Assembly: GCA_015501055.1 (NCBI GenBank)
Contig: JADNYV010000194.1
Location: 1-64,000, forward strand
Direction: 5' to 3'
From: Mucidula mucida
Taxonomy: Eukaryota > Basidiomycota > Agaricomycetes > Agaricales > Physalacriaceae
Length of the DNA stretch: 64,000 nucleotides
Shown here: piece after piece, positions 34,201-45,525 of the stretch
Layout: each line of letters opens with the position of its first letter
How positions within the stretch are numbered: the first letter of the stretch is position 1
Program-made: the position numbers and the translations under genes
Notes under the pieces: model-generated
The model's database searches: none
What the model was told of the DNA's origin: nothing
The model's input: only the letters and a program-made list of their open reading frames with translations

Positions 34201-34814
34201 TCGATGATTGCTCTCAAAGCCGAGATAGAGGCGCGTACTGGAAATACCATCAAGATGACTTTTGTCGGGGCAGCTGAAAGTCACCTAATTGCTGCGGAAA
34301 TTGCTGTTGCTGGCGTCGGCGTGATCGTAGGCAACTCGCGCCCCTTCCCGACGGATTGGCAAGCGCGACGCATGTAAGTATGGTTGCTCGCTCTCGTACT
34401 GTAGGCTCACATCTGCGTGCCTCGTTTAGACTTGCAGGACCTCCCCTCACCGAAGACACGGCACTCGGTGTTCTGCTCAAGCATAACGTCTCGGTCGCGA
34501 TTGGGATCGATCCCCTCCCTCGAGGTCCTTCGCAAAGCTTTGCACGAAACGCCCGATTTGATGCTTCCTGGGTAAGCTCCCTCTCCGAGGTATCGTTGGT
34601 GGAAACTAATGTTTATTAGGCTGCGTTGGAGATGGATGGGGAACTGTCGAGTGCGGATACGTTGGCGCTCGCTTCCGTTAATGTCGCTTCTTTGTTGGGG
34701 TTGGATGTGGAGGAGTACGATTTGGTGGCGACGAGGGGTGGAACGTTGTTGGAGTTTGAGAGTAAAGTTGTCGGTGTGATTTCGTCGAGGCGTGGTGTTA
34801 CTGATATTCTATGA
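31242..34814 (+). CDS. Membrane-anchored CE9-type amidohydrolase, copy B
   Basis: About 17 exons giving roughly 930 residues. Same architecture as copy A: N-terminal membrane anchor (residues 7-24), then IVDLHSH reached after an intron at about 31639-31688, GSANAIG|GGQAFVIKPR split by the intron 31888-31938, NHCYEAVD, FHHAHE, GIDVVMK|TDHP, DIVVWDSHPLALGAAPK, then the C-terminal half ending at TGA 34812-34814. All introns I traced are about 45-60 nt with GT..AG ends, and no stop was met. Copies A and B differ mainly in exon 1 and in the central exon around 33210-33550. The reaction is probably hydrolysis of a C-N bond by a metal-dependent barrel. The true substrate is unknown. Confidence 0.82.
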
Positions 34815-34845
34815 TTGACTGTGGTTTTAGAATGGAAGCTCATTG

Positions 34846-35630
34846 AATGATGTTGTTTCAGATGATCATTTTCCTGTTAAGCGAGAGTTCATGCTCATAG
34901 GTCGAATGGTTGTTCATATCCTTTCGTATGTCGCCGCTCCCCATCTCAATCCCTCGCTGAATGTGATGATACTCCATCTATGGCTTTTTGCCGATCTATT
35001 CGTTCTGCTGTATGAACGGATTCTTGTGGGGTAAAATTCGTTCTGTTGTCGGCGAGGACAAGGAGAAGAAGGTCATTATCAACGTGGATGAGAAGTTTGA
35101 CGACAGCAAATCTCGCACGCGCCACCATCCCCGCGACGCAGCCCAGAGTTATCAGTACTGACCGGGGTCTCAGTCTGGAGATTACTACTAGCGCGACACG
35201 AACTGAACAACAATTTGAACCCGAACATTCGCAGTCAACCATCCATCAACAACATGTCATAGTGCGCCGCCGCCCAGCAACGGTCGATGTACGGTGGTAT
35301 GCCTCAGCTCTGGCAGAGGCCCTTCTCGGGTGGCTCTGTGCATGGTTCGGACTATGGACGTGGGCCATGCAGCCATTGGGTTATCAGAACATGACGCGTA
35401 GTGGAATACCGGGGATGGGGATGGATGGCGGGTACGGTATGATGTCGCCTATTGGTACGCCTCGCAACACCATGAGCACGAACCCAATGTTCACTAGCAG
35501 GAGCGTGCACTCTGAATACTCAAACATGTTCGTGCCGCCGATGATGCCTGCAGCGATGGGCGGTGGGAATCTCATTCTACTTCCTACCATAGGCCTGCCA
35601 TTACTTACATGTCTTGGGACCAAATACAAA
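34846..35630 (+). pseudogene. Chitin synthase C-terminal tail fragment
   Basis: Across changing frames the plus strand gives REFMLIGRMVVHILS (a transmembrane helix near the C-terminus of chitin synthases), then WGKIRSVVGEDKEKKVIINV followed by DEKFDDS. After a damaged stretch come QQFEPEHS, GYQNMTRSGIPGMGM and SPIGTPRNTM, which recall the Gly/Met/Pro-rich cytosolic tail of basidiomycete chitin synthases. Catalytic motifs (EDR, QRRRW) are absent, and stops interrupt the frame. It begins at the outer boundary of arm B. A gene fragment, not functional. Confidence 0.6.
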
Positions 35631-35682
35631 AAATCAAAATCCAGAAAATTCCGCTACGTTGAATATCATACAACCCAACTGA

Positions 35683-36126
35683 TTATGTAGTAAGCCACAG
35701 TCGAAACTTGCATATTCGCACCGCAAGATCATCATTTGATAGAATGCCAAAGTCTTCATTGTAGAAAACAGTGAAGGACAGAATGTTCCTAAGAGTCAGA
35801 GAATCAAGAGCAATGGGATTATAAGCAAAGATGGCGCCAACAGCAGGAGGTGGGTTAAATGTTGCTGGAACTGGAGTGCCATTGGCGATAATGGTAGCCA
35901 ATTCTTGACCACTGCCGGGGACCTAAAATGTGTCAGCAATGGATCCATGAAGAGCATGCACCCTTACGGTCTTTCGAAGCATATGAGTAGGATCTGGAGA
36001 GGCTCGTAAATTGAGAGCACGAGTCCGACCATTCTCAATCATTGCTTGCATACTATCAAGCCTCCCATTGATGCCATCGAAACCATTTTGCACAACTTGA
36101 GTCAGCTGATGGATCATGACCGCCAA
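35683..36126 (-). CDS. Small conserved basidiomycete protein, function unknown
   Basis: Two exons joined by an intron at about 35922-35968 (GTAAGG..TTTTAG). The first encodes a short helical stretch (MIHQLTQVVQNGFDGINGRL); the second gives VPGSGQELATIIANGTPVPA, then NILSFTVFYNED and a C-terminal RICKFRLWL. The layout, a short coiled start followed by a compact domain, resembles a small protein family repeated in mushroom genomes that has no known role. The start is uncertain: the frame is open further upstream, and another exon beyond 36170 is possible. Confidence 0.45.
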
Positions 36127-36363
36127 ATTCCCAGCGCCATACTCTTCAGTGCCATCTAGAATTCGTCATAAGTAAACAACTCGAACGGCAATCTTACGAT
36201 GTGACTCACGCATGTCCCGGAGAAGACCTAGGGATGTACAGAAGATTGTAGAGCGATACGAGATCATGGAGACGATAGCGACGCTACAGTTGGGTATAAG
36301 AGGTCCCAAAATGGATATACCGTTGCGGATGCAGCAATACAGCATCCGCGCTGAGGCGCATAC

Positions 36364-37334
36364 TTATAAGCATGCCAAACGTGGACTGCGACGTCTCTGT
36401 GTAAGAGTTTCATCCGGGGACAATGTCTGGGGGGTCTTGCGTTTCCTGCCCGAGGGTATCACCGTGGAATGTTGTCTCCGAGGCTGCTTCTTGAAAAGGG
36501 CGTTCGACGTCTGCGGGCGCGGGATCTGTTTCTTCGCTGACAATTTTGCCCGTTTTGGAGACTTCGGGGACTCCGATGACGGTGACTGAATTCGAACGTG
36601 TTTTGAACCTCGGGTTTTGGATGGTTTATCTGGTGCTGGTGTGGCCTCCGAAAGCGCGGTGGGCTGACTAGCCGCCATACGAGTTTCGACGAGCGGGCGG
36701 TCTAAAATGACAGATGGAATCCTCCGACCGGGAAAATTGGATGTATGGGTGTTCCCCAAGAAAGAGAGGTAGACGAACATATTGAGAGCATGATCAATGG
36801 AGAACACAACGTCGAAGTCGTCGCCAAGCAGTGTGAGGTGGTCCTCCATATGATTTGGTATGCGGGCGACATAGTTTGAAAGATAGGGAAACACGAAGCA
36901 GGGGTGTAGCGTTGCGCGGACGACGGGAAAGTCGGAATAAGGAAATGTATATGATTGCGAGCATGCATGGAAGGACTGTCCATCGGGCTGCGTTTTACCT
37001 ATGAATTTGTATTCATAGAACGGCTTCAAAGGAAGCGCCTGGTCGAAATCAGCAAGGAGCAAGACTATGCGAAGTGCGGATAACGTACAGTGGTAAATTT
37101 GGTACGATTGTGTGTACCTTTGGCATGGTTGCTCTTGTAAAGATCTGACATGGATTGCAGATCTTCTCTCATCGGAACGAGTGCCCATTGCCCTTCCTTC
37201 AACAAGTCGATCATATCAGAACACACTAATGCCAGGTCAAGATCAGACAAACGTAGACGAGACAGGCGGCTTACATTCAGCCTGAAGGAGAGGTTTTCCA
37301 TAATACTGGTGTATGTCGCCTCGTTCCAAACCAA
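36364..37334 (-). CDS. HNH-family-like protein (member 2)
   Basis: The N-terminal block WNEATYTSIMENLSFRLNVSR leads to LRLSDLDLALVCSDMIDLLK and EGQWALVPM, which fits the L+SDLH.LFD..G.WALVP pattern that follows the HNH core in a basidiomycete family. After an intron come FYEYKFIG, then FPYSDFPVVRATLHPCFV, the shared signature. The tail is Ser/Lys/Arg-rich (KSPKRAKLSAKK, RRRSPRLACL) and probably nuclear. The Cys/His residues of a real HNH motif would lie in a missing upstream exon, so nuclease activity is not shown. A short exon at about 37410-37500 may belong to it. Confidence 0.45.
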
Positions 37335-37939
37335 GGCAGTATTCGAGTTCGTCCAGCTAACCCATCGTTAGTTCGATCCAACTATGGACTACTATCGAAC
37401 ACCCACCAAGTCGTGTTTATTCACGAACGAGTGCAATTGACGCTCATCCATTCCTTGTTTGGTTGTTATATCGCGCAAAGATACATAGGAAGACATGGTC
37501 GGGTAGTAGCAGGTTCTTTGTCGACAGTCGTGATGGTGGTTGAATTCAGGTGTCCTTGTGACAGTGACGGTCTCGTGATGTTTTCTTTCTTGACTTAAAG
37601 CCTCAGGGTCACGGCCTCCCAATCAATACCGTGTCCCGTCGTGCAAAGAAGTTGTCTGCTATCACACTCGCTGTGGTAAATGTCTATAGTAAGGAGATCC
37701 CTGGACTACCTTCTACTGTACAAAAGCCTCGGACTGTGCCCGCGCCTTGTCTCCTAAGCGCCTTTCACTGATTCTTAACCAAGATCAGAAGGTCAGGGCT
37801 TCAGCGCCTCTTGTTCCAAGATAAGGTTCCGTCACTCGCTAGCACCACCGGCCAGTCGACTACCCCCATTTTGAACAACAATAGTCATCGGCTATTCCAC
37901 TAGAAAAGGAACCGGATGGTCGCCGTCTTTTGGCTCTAC

Positions 37940-39268
37940 ATGGCCTCACCAGACGCCTCTGCTTCCCTTCCGGGCTCTCCAAATCGCTCAAATGCTTCAT
38001 TGTTGCCTGGGTCAACGACACCGCAAAACACCAACTTCGTTCTGGAGCCCCGCGACGAGGACGACGACGTGTTTATGGCAACACCACAAGACCCGAACGT
38101 GCAGCGGACGATGGGGCTACAGCTCCCTCCCATCAAACCTACCCCCAATATCCGAGATCCTATCGCTGAAAAGCGTAATTCGGCTGCGACCCGTGCGCGT
38201 ACAGCTGCGGCTGCACCAGCAGGTATTCGTTGTGTGCTGACCCAAGAGCCGAACGCAAAAGGTGGCATCGTGCAGGCAGCCCACGCCATTCCGCGAAGCT
38301 GGAATATAGAGTATCATCTAGGTTTTCCCAACGCGAAGATGTTGAATCTTGATACCCGTTGGAGCATCATGTTTTGTGAGTTGAGTTCACAGTTGCCTTA
38401 TGTCGGCTAATCTTCAAAGTGCTTGCTTGTCGTATACCATCTATTCTACGATCACGACGGTTTCATATTTCTTCCTGCGATGGAAGTCATCAACGCCATC
38501 TATAACTTCACCATGAAAAATCGGCAACTTGCAGCGGCAAAGCAGAACCTATCTCACGGTAGCACTGTCCTTTTCTCTTTCGGGCATTCTGGCTCATCGG
38601 CTCTAGGCTTTTCCAACACCGCCTGAGGGATGGCAATACTCTACGGTGCCTGTCAAAATGTCTGTGCATCATTCAATCTTTCGTAAGATCTGGCGGAAGG
38701 TTCAACGAAACAGGAAGACTGAACACGAAGAGATAGCCAAATACCAACGATTCAAGTACCCTTTCCACACCCTCCCCTTGGCAAACATACATGTCCATCC
38801 CTGCCTCATGATTATCAGTGTGTGGAAGACTATCAACAAGTTGACCGAACACCCTGTGTAGACCCAAGAACAGAATTCGCTGGATCGTAAACGAATGGAT
38901 ATCTCCCGCGGATCCAAACTTCCAGCCCGACCCTCGTGTCGATCGTCCATTCGCTCATCCTCGCAGGTTAGTCTGCAATTCTCATCCGCGTCAGACAGAC
39001 GACTCACCGGTGCATACAGGCCTCATAATACTAGAGCGACAGCTGCTAACAATGCCAATGCAGTAGCTGGACCCTCCACTGCTCTACTCGGCAAGAGGAA
39101 ATGGATGACGAGAACGCTGCCGCCGGACCCTCTTCGCAGCCGGCGACCCTGGAGGACTCCTCCGAGACTACTATTCCGCTTCGGCGCTCGAAGCGTAAGC
39201 TGGCTGTGTCTGATGGTAAAGGGGGAGAGATGGTCGCTCAGGCCTTGAAGCGCGCGCGTAATGATTGA
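37940..39268 (+). CDS. HNH endonuclease-like protein (member 3)
   Basis: The start MASPDASASLPGSPNRSN leads through a low-complexity stretch into GIRCVLTQEPNAKGG, IVQAAHAIPRSW. This resembles the HNH/His-Me core of fungal proteins of this type (RC..T......VQ.AHIIPRS). After a short intron near 38377-38421 come YHLFYDHDGFIFLPAMEV and YNFTMKNRQLAAAK, then a block with YPFHTLPLANIHVHPCLM, the family signature. The tail reads ETTIPLRRSKRKLAVSDG and ends at TGA 39266-39268. Probable intron phases between exons 1-2 and 2-3 could not all be made consistent, so the gene may be damaged. Biological role unknown. Confidence 0.5.
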
Positions 39269-39773
39269 CATGACCGTTTCGGATTATCGTGTAGTACAGC
39301 GGCAAATGTGTATAATGTATTTACGACACTGTATAATGTAGAGGATTCGATGACAACTATATACCAGTCCCAACGAAGATGAGATCTAACTTGGTCGCTT
39401 GATCATCATCCTCTGAATCGTTTCGTTGCCGCTTGAAACTTCATGTTGATCTAGATGTACAGACGAAAGGAAGTTCTGGTTCGGACAAAGCGACGCTGCG
39501 AACACTGATAGCCACACAAGTGATTATACTTGCCGGAAAGAACGTGACGGATGCGCCATTGCATCGTCAATCATCAACATTTGGACGTTCGAAGAACATC
39601 ACGTGAAAGATTCTTTCGTCTTGAGCGAGGAAACATATGTACTACGCGATAGAGTGCATGTACATGGGTCGGCTACTGTAGAATACGATAATCAACAATC
39701 TTTGCGTTAAAAGGACTTGCGTGCATCACAGAACAGGCGTTGGTATCAATTACCTGCGGCAAGATTAAGTAGA
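39269..39773. other. Intergenic, nothing recognised
   Basis: Between the convergent HNH-like gene and the F-box gene. No motif or repeat seen. Confidence 0.4.
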
Positions 39774-41457
39774 TCAAGTAAGTATTAATCGCGCAATTCT
39801 CATGCGGGACTTACCATGAAAAACAAGGCTTAGCCTTGGAGTACACGGACGCTCCGCGAGGTCTTTAAGGGAGCGATACACCTCTGTATCGGTCACGTCG
39901 AGAGCGGAGGAAACCTGGGAATCAACAGAAGCCAATTGCACCCCGACATGCAACTGGATAGATCTCAATCGCGAAATTCCACGGCTGCGAATCGTACTTT
40001 GCCGACAACGTTCGATAAACACAGAGACATCCATCAAGATAGATTCAGTAAAATCATGAAGGACCTTGTCGCTTTCGTGGCCCTGGAAGGAATCATCGAG
40101 ATCCATTTTGCTCCTGCGCGAGTGAAAGGACACGTCAAAGTCACTAGAAGTTCTCAGAACGATGCTGGTAAGACTCGGCAAAGAGAAGGGATCAATAATC
40201 TCGAGAATCTCGTAGTGAATGGCCCCCGGCAAAGGTGTAAACATCAGCTCAAGCTCGCTGAGTTGTGGCGCTTCGTGGAAGAGCTCACGAAGATGTCGTC
40301 CGGAGTCCTGAGGGAGAATGCCATGGATCACAAGACGACCAAGCGCATCACATCTGGAGCGGCGGATAAAGTTTAGAATGGGAGCAAGAGACATCGACGA
40401 AGGGGGCGTTTCTGGCGGTTCAAGAGGCATTACTTGCAAGGTCGTTACTTAAGGACCGATAAGAATATCCAGGAGTGCCGCACATCCAACCGTGAGGTGT
40501 CGGACGGAAGAGGGAATCATGTATTCAATGCGGGAGGATTGTTGTGACCGGTATATTGCCCCAGAGAAATTGGGCAAGAGTTTCAGATGAGTTAACTGCG
40601 TTGACAGGCGAAGGATACTAACGACGCAGAGATGGCGGTAATTGAATATCATGCGGCATGTTGTTGAGTTTGATTGTGAGATGAGTCAATTGATCCCAAG
40701 GCAAATCAAATAGGAGGCCGTAAGCGTACACTGCCACATGAGCGGTGCGCAGCCTCGGCGCCGCCGCAAAAGCGTGTAGAGAAGATATGTGTTTCACAGG
40801 ATCTACAGCATCGCCGAAATCGAGGTGGATATGCTCGAGTCGAGGAAGACGAAGAGGCTCGTCCATGATATAACGAAGGATATCCCAATAGGCAATGCGG
40901 TCGAACGTAAGCGAGCGCCACGTAAGTGAGCGCTCAAACAGCAGGCGAAGAATAAGCTGGAGGGGTGCTGGCAAGGCTGTGCTCTGAACGCGTGGAATCC
41001 ACAGGCCCCTCGTTTCGAGCTTGAGGTCGAACGGCGCTCTATCCCGTTCCTTCAAGAGGCATTCGAGATTTCCCATGAGTGGAAGGATTGCCGCCGTCCC
41101 AGCGTCAACGTTTCCGATGACCAGCCGTAGAGCAAATGGAACAGTGTTCATGATTGTCCTCCATTGATGACATACATGGGCCGGCATTCCAAGGATTGGT
41201 GGGCCCTTTTTCCTAGGCCAGAAGCTCGGTCCCGCATAAAAGACGTAGGTCACCGCGGGCAAGTTGCTGAAAATCATCTGCAGCACCTCGGTAGGCAGAT
41301 CATCGATGGACAAGCTGCCGAATGGGAGCAGAGCAAGACACGAGGAATCCTGCTGACGATTCATGTCCTCGGCGGGGACAGCGACGAGCTGGCGACGCAA
41401 CATGCTGGCTATGGAGAGGCATAGTCGCGGTACAGTACACGCGTCTCCGACTTTCAT
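39774..41457 (-). CDS. F-box/leucine-rich protein (different family from the arm genes)
   Basis: The first block (40618-41457) holds a canonical F-box, SIDDLPTEVLQMIFSNLP, at about residues 50-67. It then has a CHQWRTIMNTVPFALR segment typical of basidiomycete F-box proteins, and leucine-rich segments LRLPRLEHIHLDFG and LRTAHVAVYAY. Two further blocks (40449-40652 and 39774-40439) continue with LTHLKLLPNFSG, IPSSVRHLTVGC and LGRLVIHGILP. The joints would need introns under 35 nt or frameshifts, so disruption is possible. Likely role: substrate adaptor of an SCF ubiquitin ligase. Confidence 0.65.
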
Positions 41458-42031
41458 GATCGCAGCGCCGCATGCTTAGGTTGATATTTATTTGACTCGA
41501 CGCGCCGTGTCGCGATGCAGGCTCTTGTTCAATCTCCTCCTTGTCATGTTTTCTCACTGGATTTCTTTGTGAATTCCCTTCGCTGTGCCGTACAGTCTTG
41601 TAAGCGTCCGCCAATATACTTGCTGACCTATGACTATACTGCTCAGACTTGCGACTTATCTGTGGTCTTGTAACTAGAAGCAAAACCTGGATACAGCACC
41701 TAAAAGACAGTAATTTTGATATGCTATCTCAACCATTTGAGCCTCCATCTGCATTGATATCCCGCAAGTCAATAAGGCGGGTACGGACCCCACGTACTAT
41801 CACGGCTCAGCCCAAGACGCCTCCTCACCAACCCAAACCTGAGCATTTCGGCAAAGCCAGATAGTCCTTCCGATGCTCCTCCTTCGCACGTCAGTCGAGA
41901 TCGATGCTAGAAGAGAAAGACCCACCAATGGCCACATTATAACGCGAATGAAGAAATAGTTTGGCCTTCTGTAAACCCCAGTGATATTGTAATGTGATGA
42001 TCTGTTGAATGGTAAGCATCATCGCATGATT

Positions 42032-42340
42032 TCATAGTTCACTGACCTCTTCGTCGTCGAGGGCCTTGTCAATCATATGAACACAGCAGGTTGTTCTTCC
42101 GTTGTTGTTATTCCTGTGGCAGAAGAGACATACTTCCCGAAGCGGGCTTGCAGCGATGACGGCGTCCTTAGCGTCCTGCGACGGCGCTTCGAGATAGACT
42201 ACATCTAGTACATGAGAGCCATCATTCACTTTGCGACAGGCTGTCCGACGAGAGGTGCTCGCCGCTTCCTGGGAGGGACTGTAGGCAGGAGAGTCGGCGG
42301 GTGGACCATTGCGTTTCCTTGAGCTTTTCTTGCGGGCCAT
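42032..42340 (-). CDS. Small hypothetical protein
   Basis: A 102-codon frame with a basic N-terminus (MARKKSSRKRNGPPADSP) and a Cys/His cluster CLFCHRNNNNGRTTCCVH that could hold zinc. No family recognised. It may be an exon of a longer gene. Confidence 0.35.
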   Translation of the reverse strand: MARKKSSRKRNGPPADSPAYSPSQEAASTSRRTACRKVNDGSHVLDVVYLEAPSQDAKDAVIAASPLREVCLFCHRNNNNGRTTCCVHMIDKALDDEEVSEL

Positions 42341-42899
42341 GAGAGAAGCACTCTACAACGCCAGCGCCAGAAAATACAAAAAAAGGAACGTAATGAGAGA
42401 CAACGAACAACTAGATTGTGTACGCCTCTTTTAAGACTCTTTATACTGGCTAGCATCCTGTATTGACCGCATGAATGTACGAACAATGGCAGCCGAGCGA
42501 CATCCTGTGCGCGCATTAGTCATCGGGCAATACACTATATTCAGGAAGGCAATGTGCAGTCCATGCGCGCAGGTAGCACAATGGACAGAGGCTGTAGAAA
42601 GGCCACACGTACAAGCATCACATGACTGGTTCTTTGTCGTTCATTGATCGACTTAAGTCTTGACTTTCAGCCATCATCACCACCATCTCACTCGCGACAA
42701 TGCTCTTCCCTTCGCCCAACATAAGTACTAAGAAATCCTTTAGAAAACCGCACGACATAGCACTCATAACTTCAAAAGACTTGAGTGTTAGTACATCTAT
42801 TTCTCGTCGACGGATCTCATTAATCGTTCAATCAGCTTGACAACTACGAGTGCTGCTGGGGCCTGAGTCGAGGGCAGCTTGACGCGTATCGACACAGTC

Positions 42900-43785
42900 C
42901 TGGGAATCACCTGCGCCGTAAGTTTTCCCTGACTATTGTCTCGCTTCCCAAAATCTCAAAAACAATGGAACAGTCCAGCCAGCATTGAAATCGGCGCTCA
43001 ACGGCGGACGAGTAATCATCCTTCCGTCTGATGCCATACTCGGGCAGCTTCTGAACCTGCAAAAAAGTAACGAGGCCGGCCGTTTTCAAGATAGACGTCT
43101 GTTCTTCGAGGTTCGTGGGCATGACACAATTCTATACACCCGCATTCTGACGCAAAACCAGACTGTTCCATTCGGGACGTACGAATATCGTGTGATTTCT
43201 CTCAAAAAGGATGTCACGCTCTACGCCAAAGATCCTATCACGCAAACGATTGCCCCTCTGGACCCAGATTCCATAACAATCTCCGCCGACGTCCATCCAT
43301 TCTTCCTCGTAGCCTACGTAGCTGAGATTATCCATCAACACCACATCAAATTGAGCGACGATCTCCATCGACTACTCTTCCGTATACGCATCCACTGGGC
43401 CATCCTTCCATGCTTAGAATTTGTCGAAGGCAGTTATGAGGGCGAGTTCGGCCGTCATCTTTCCTTTCGCAACATGAAGCAAAGACACCCTGGACCGCCT
43501 ATACCACCGCTCACGCGCACAGCGTCCGCGTCCACATTCACATCGTCTTATCGCTTGACCAAACGTCTCCGTGCTTCTTCCCCTCCGACGGATGTAGACA
43601 AAGACCTTAACATCCGTCAATGGGTCGCGAAATGCGATCCTAACGACTTTGACCGGATAGTCGACAATGATGCAGACGTTGGATCGTACCGTTTTGAAGC
43701 AGTTACATTGATAGAAGATCCGATGGAGAATACGCCACGTCCGAAGACCGAATTGGCATGTCTCGAAAAAAGGAAAAGAGTTTGA
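42900..43785 (+). CDS. HNH-family-like protein (member 4, arm A copy)
   Basis: The open frame from about 42925 encodes GRVIILPSDAILGQLLNLQK, FFEVRGHDTILYTRI, YEYRVISLKKDVTLY, then the HPCF-like signature as ADVHPFFLVAYVAEII. Later come WVAKCDPNDFDRIVDNDADV and a basic end LEKRKRV. The signature and tail link it to the genes at 24971, 36364 and 37940, though no HNH Cys/His core is visible. Just upstream, arm A reads GCGCCGTAAG where arm B reads GCGCCAAG, giving a TAA in the frame used by arm B. Its 5' end is therefore broken or spliced differently. Function unknown. Confidence 0.45.
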
Positions 43786-44230
43786 ATCAGCGTTCCTTGG
43801 GAAATTGTATTCACTTTTGGCTGAGAATGACGTGCATTTATTCATTTTGTCTCCCCTTTCTGAGACCTTTTAGAGTGAGGAGCCTCATCAATCTTCAGAG
43901 GTTGCGTCGTTGGCGGTACGTTACGCGGCATCAGTAGCGCCACTGCGGCTTCTGAACGCGGTGAAGACGCGAAAAGGAGTAAGTAGTGCATGTTGACAGC
44001 CGATCTGCCTAACAGAATGGTATGCGAATTCAAGTGTTAGAACCTCTACTCATCCCGCTGAGAGGTTTCAGCCGGAAACTTGAAGAAGAAAGAGCGAATG
44101 ATGGCGTGCACGAACATAAGCTTTCAAAATCAGAACAATTTCTGAAGGTCGTGTCCATGAGATCACATGATCGTGTCAACATGTTTGTTATTTTCTTTAA
44201 TTGACAGTTGCGAGGCCGCTTTCAACCACT

Positions 44231-45381
44231 ATGGGGCTTCATTTCTTCGACAAGAGTCCCAGCTGGCCTTCCGAACAGCTTGCTCGTCTGGGACCCCCCA
44301 CTGTTCTTCTCCGAGCAAGCATTCCTTGCGTCGTCTGGGCAGAAGACGCGTTATCCATCGTTCACCGCGTCCCGACCGTCCTTTTTGATACACAGCTCCT
44401 CGTATCAGACGATAACCTCTATCAGGCGACCGAAGCTATCTGCTCGAAGCTACCGTACGCCTTGGCCAATGACGACGAACGAGCTTGGAAGGACCTACGA
44501 TTATTCAACAAAGACCGACCTCACGCATTCGACATTGGGGGACCCACATTATTTCTGCGCCACCACAATCCTGAATGGGCGCGTAAGAATGTACGTGCAT
44601 TGCTTCCGAAATACTGGGATCCCTGTCTGATAATTACTTCTCAGGAAATGGCGGATCGAATATTCCTACACGCCGCCTCTGTCTACCACTTCGACGTGAA
44701 CGACCCTTCTCGTACATGTCTCAATCCAGAACCGCCGTCAGAGGAATCCCGGGATGTCCGCTTCCCAACCCTAGCCGCATTCTACGACGCGCTCATTGCT
44801 ACGCAAGTTTTTCCTCCACGGCCGTTCATCCATCGAATGTTCGAGCGGCGCCTGGCGTGTTGGATATCCTACCTCACACAGTACACCCTCTCCGACAAGG
44901 GAATCTGCACGGAACCTAGCTCTGGCCCCGACAAGGTTCTCATCCCCGCCTGCTTCGATCTGCTAGAGAAAGTAAAGCCGGAAACTCGGCCCTACCTGAT
45001 TCGACATCTGATTACCGTCACGCCTCCGGAGATATGGGACGCTGCAGTGGAGATGGAAGCGATCCGCGAGGAGGAGTGGTACTCGTTCGTCGGGCATTTC
45101 GCTGGTGATTTAACTAATATCTCTTTTTCAGTGAGCGCTTGGGACTTCCGGTACCGCCGCCACGTCCTCTGCCATACTCTCCTTACCTCCGCGCTCGAGG
45201 TGTCGAAATGCTCGTGTCGCCACCGCCTCTGACGCCGTAAGTACTATTTTTTTCAGTCGTTTCCTCCATATTAAACTTATTATTGGATAGGTACTTGGTT
45301 CGTCATTTGAATGGAAAGCGGGCAATTCAATGGCGACCGCTTGCGAAGTATGCATCTATAGCCAGAACCATATTGCGCTAG
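44231..45381 (+). CDS. Uncharacterised basidiomycete protein family, arm A copy
   Basis: Three exons (44231-45078, 45132-45236, 45291-45381) add up to exactly 348 codons, so the model is consistent (347 residues). The N-terminus MGLHFFDKSPSWPSEQLARL leads to IPCVVWAEDALSIVHRVPT and LFDTQLLVSDDNLYQA, the hallmark of a family widespread and multi-copy in mushrooms. WAEDALSIVHRVPT followed by L..LVPD recalls a nucleotidyltransferase-like fold, but that is a guess. Then come RFPTLAAFYDALIATQVFPP and a C-terminal RLGLPVPPPRPLPYSPYLRA. No function is known. Confidence 0.72.
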
Positions 45382-45525
45382 TTATCATGCCAATCTCTTG
45401 TAGCAATTATAGCTTTCTTGAAGTAATGCAAAGTACTCCATCCAACATGTAGACATTCTGACAAGTAGATGTACTTGTTACAATCGACTTCGTGTGGGAT
45501 CGTACAGCCCCGGTCGCAGTTTGGG

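Larger units (their letters stand above)
27658..34845. repeat. Right arm of large inverted duplication 1
   Basis: Mirror image of 16840-24175, described there. Differences from the left arm are clustered: some stretches (F-box N-terminal half, shared upstream region) are almost identical, while others (reductase, central CE9 exons) differ strongly and carry indels. Confidence 0.9.
42615..45525. repeat. Left arm of inverted duplication 2
   Basis: The sequence 42615-45525 is mirrored at about 46617-49635, with genes, introns and flanks included. The outer edge was placed where matching of the ATCACATGAC(T/C)GGTTCTTTG region begins, and the inner edge after GACCGGGGCTGTACGATCC-type matching ends. 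Confidence 0.85.

Noticed and set aside
16840..34845. Interpreting the palindrome as a biosynthetic gene cluster
   Set aside because: An amidohydrolase, an F-box protein and a double-bond reductase lack any core synthase or transporter, so joint metabolism is not supported.
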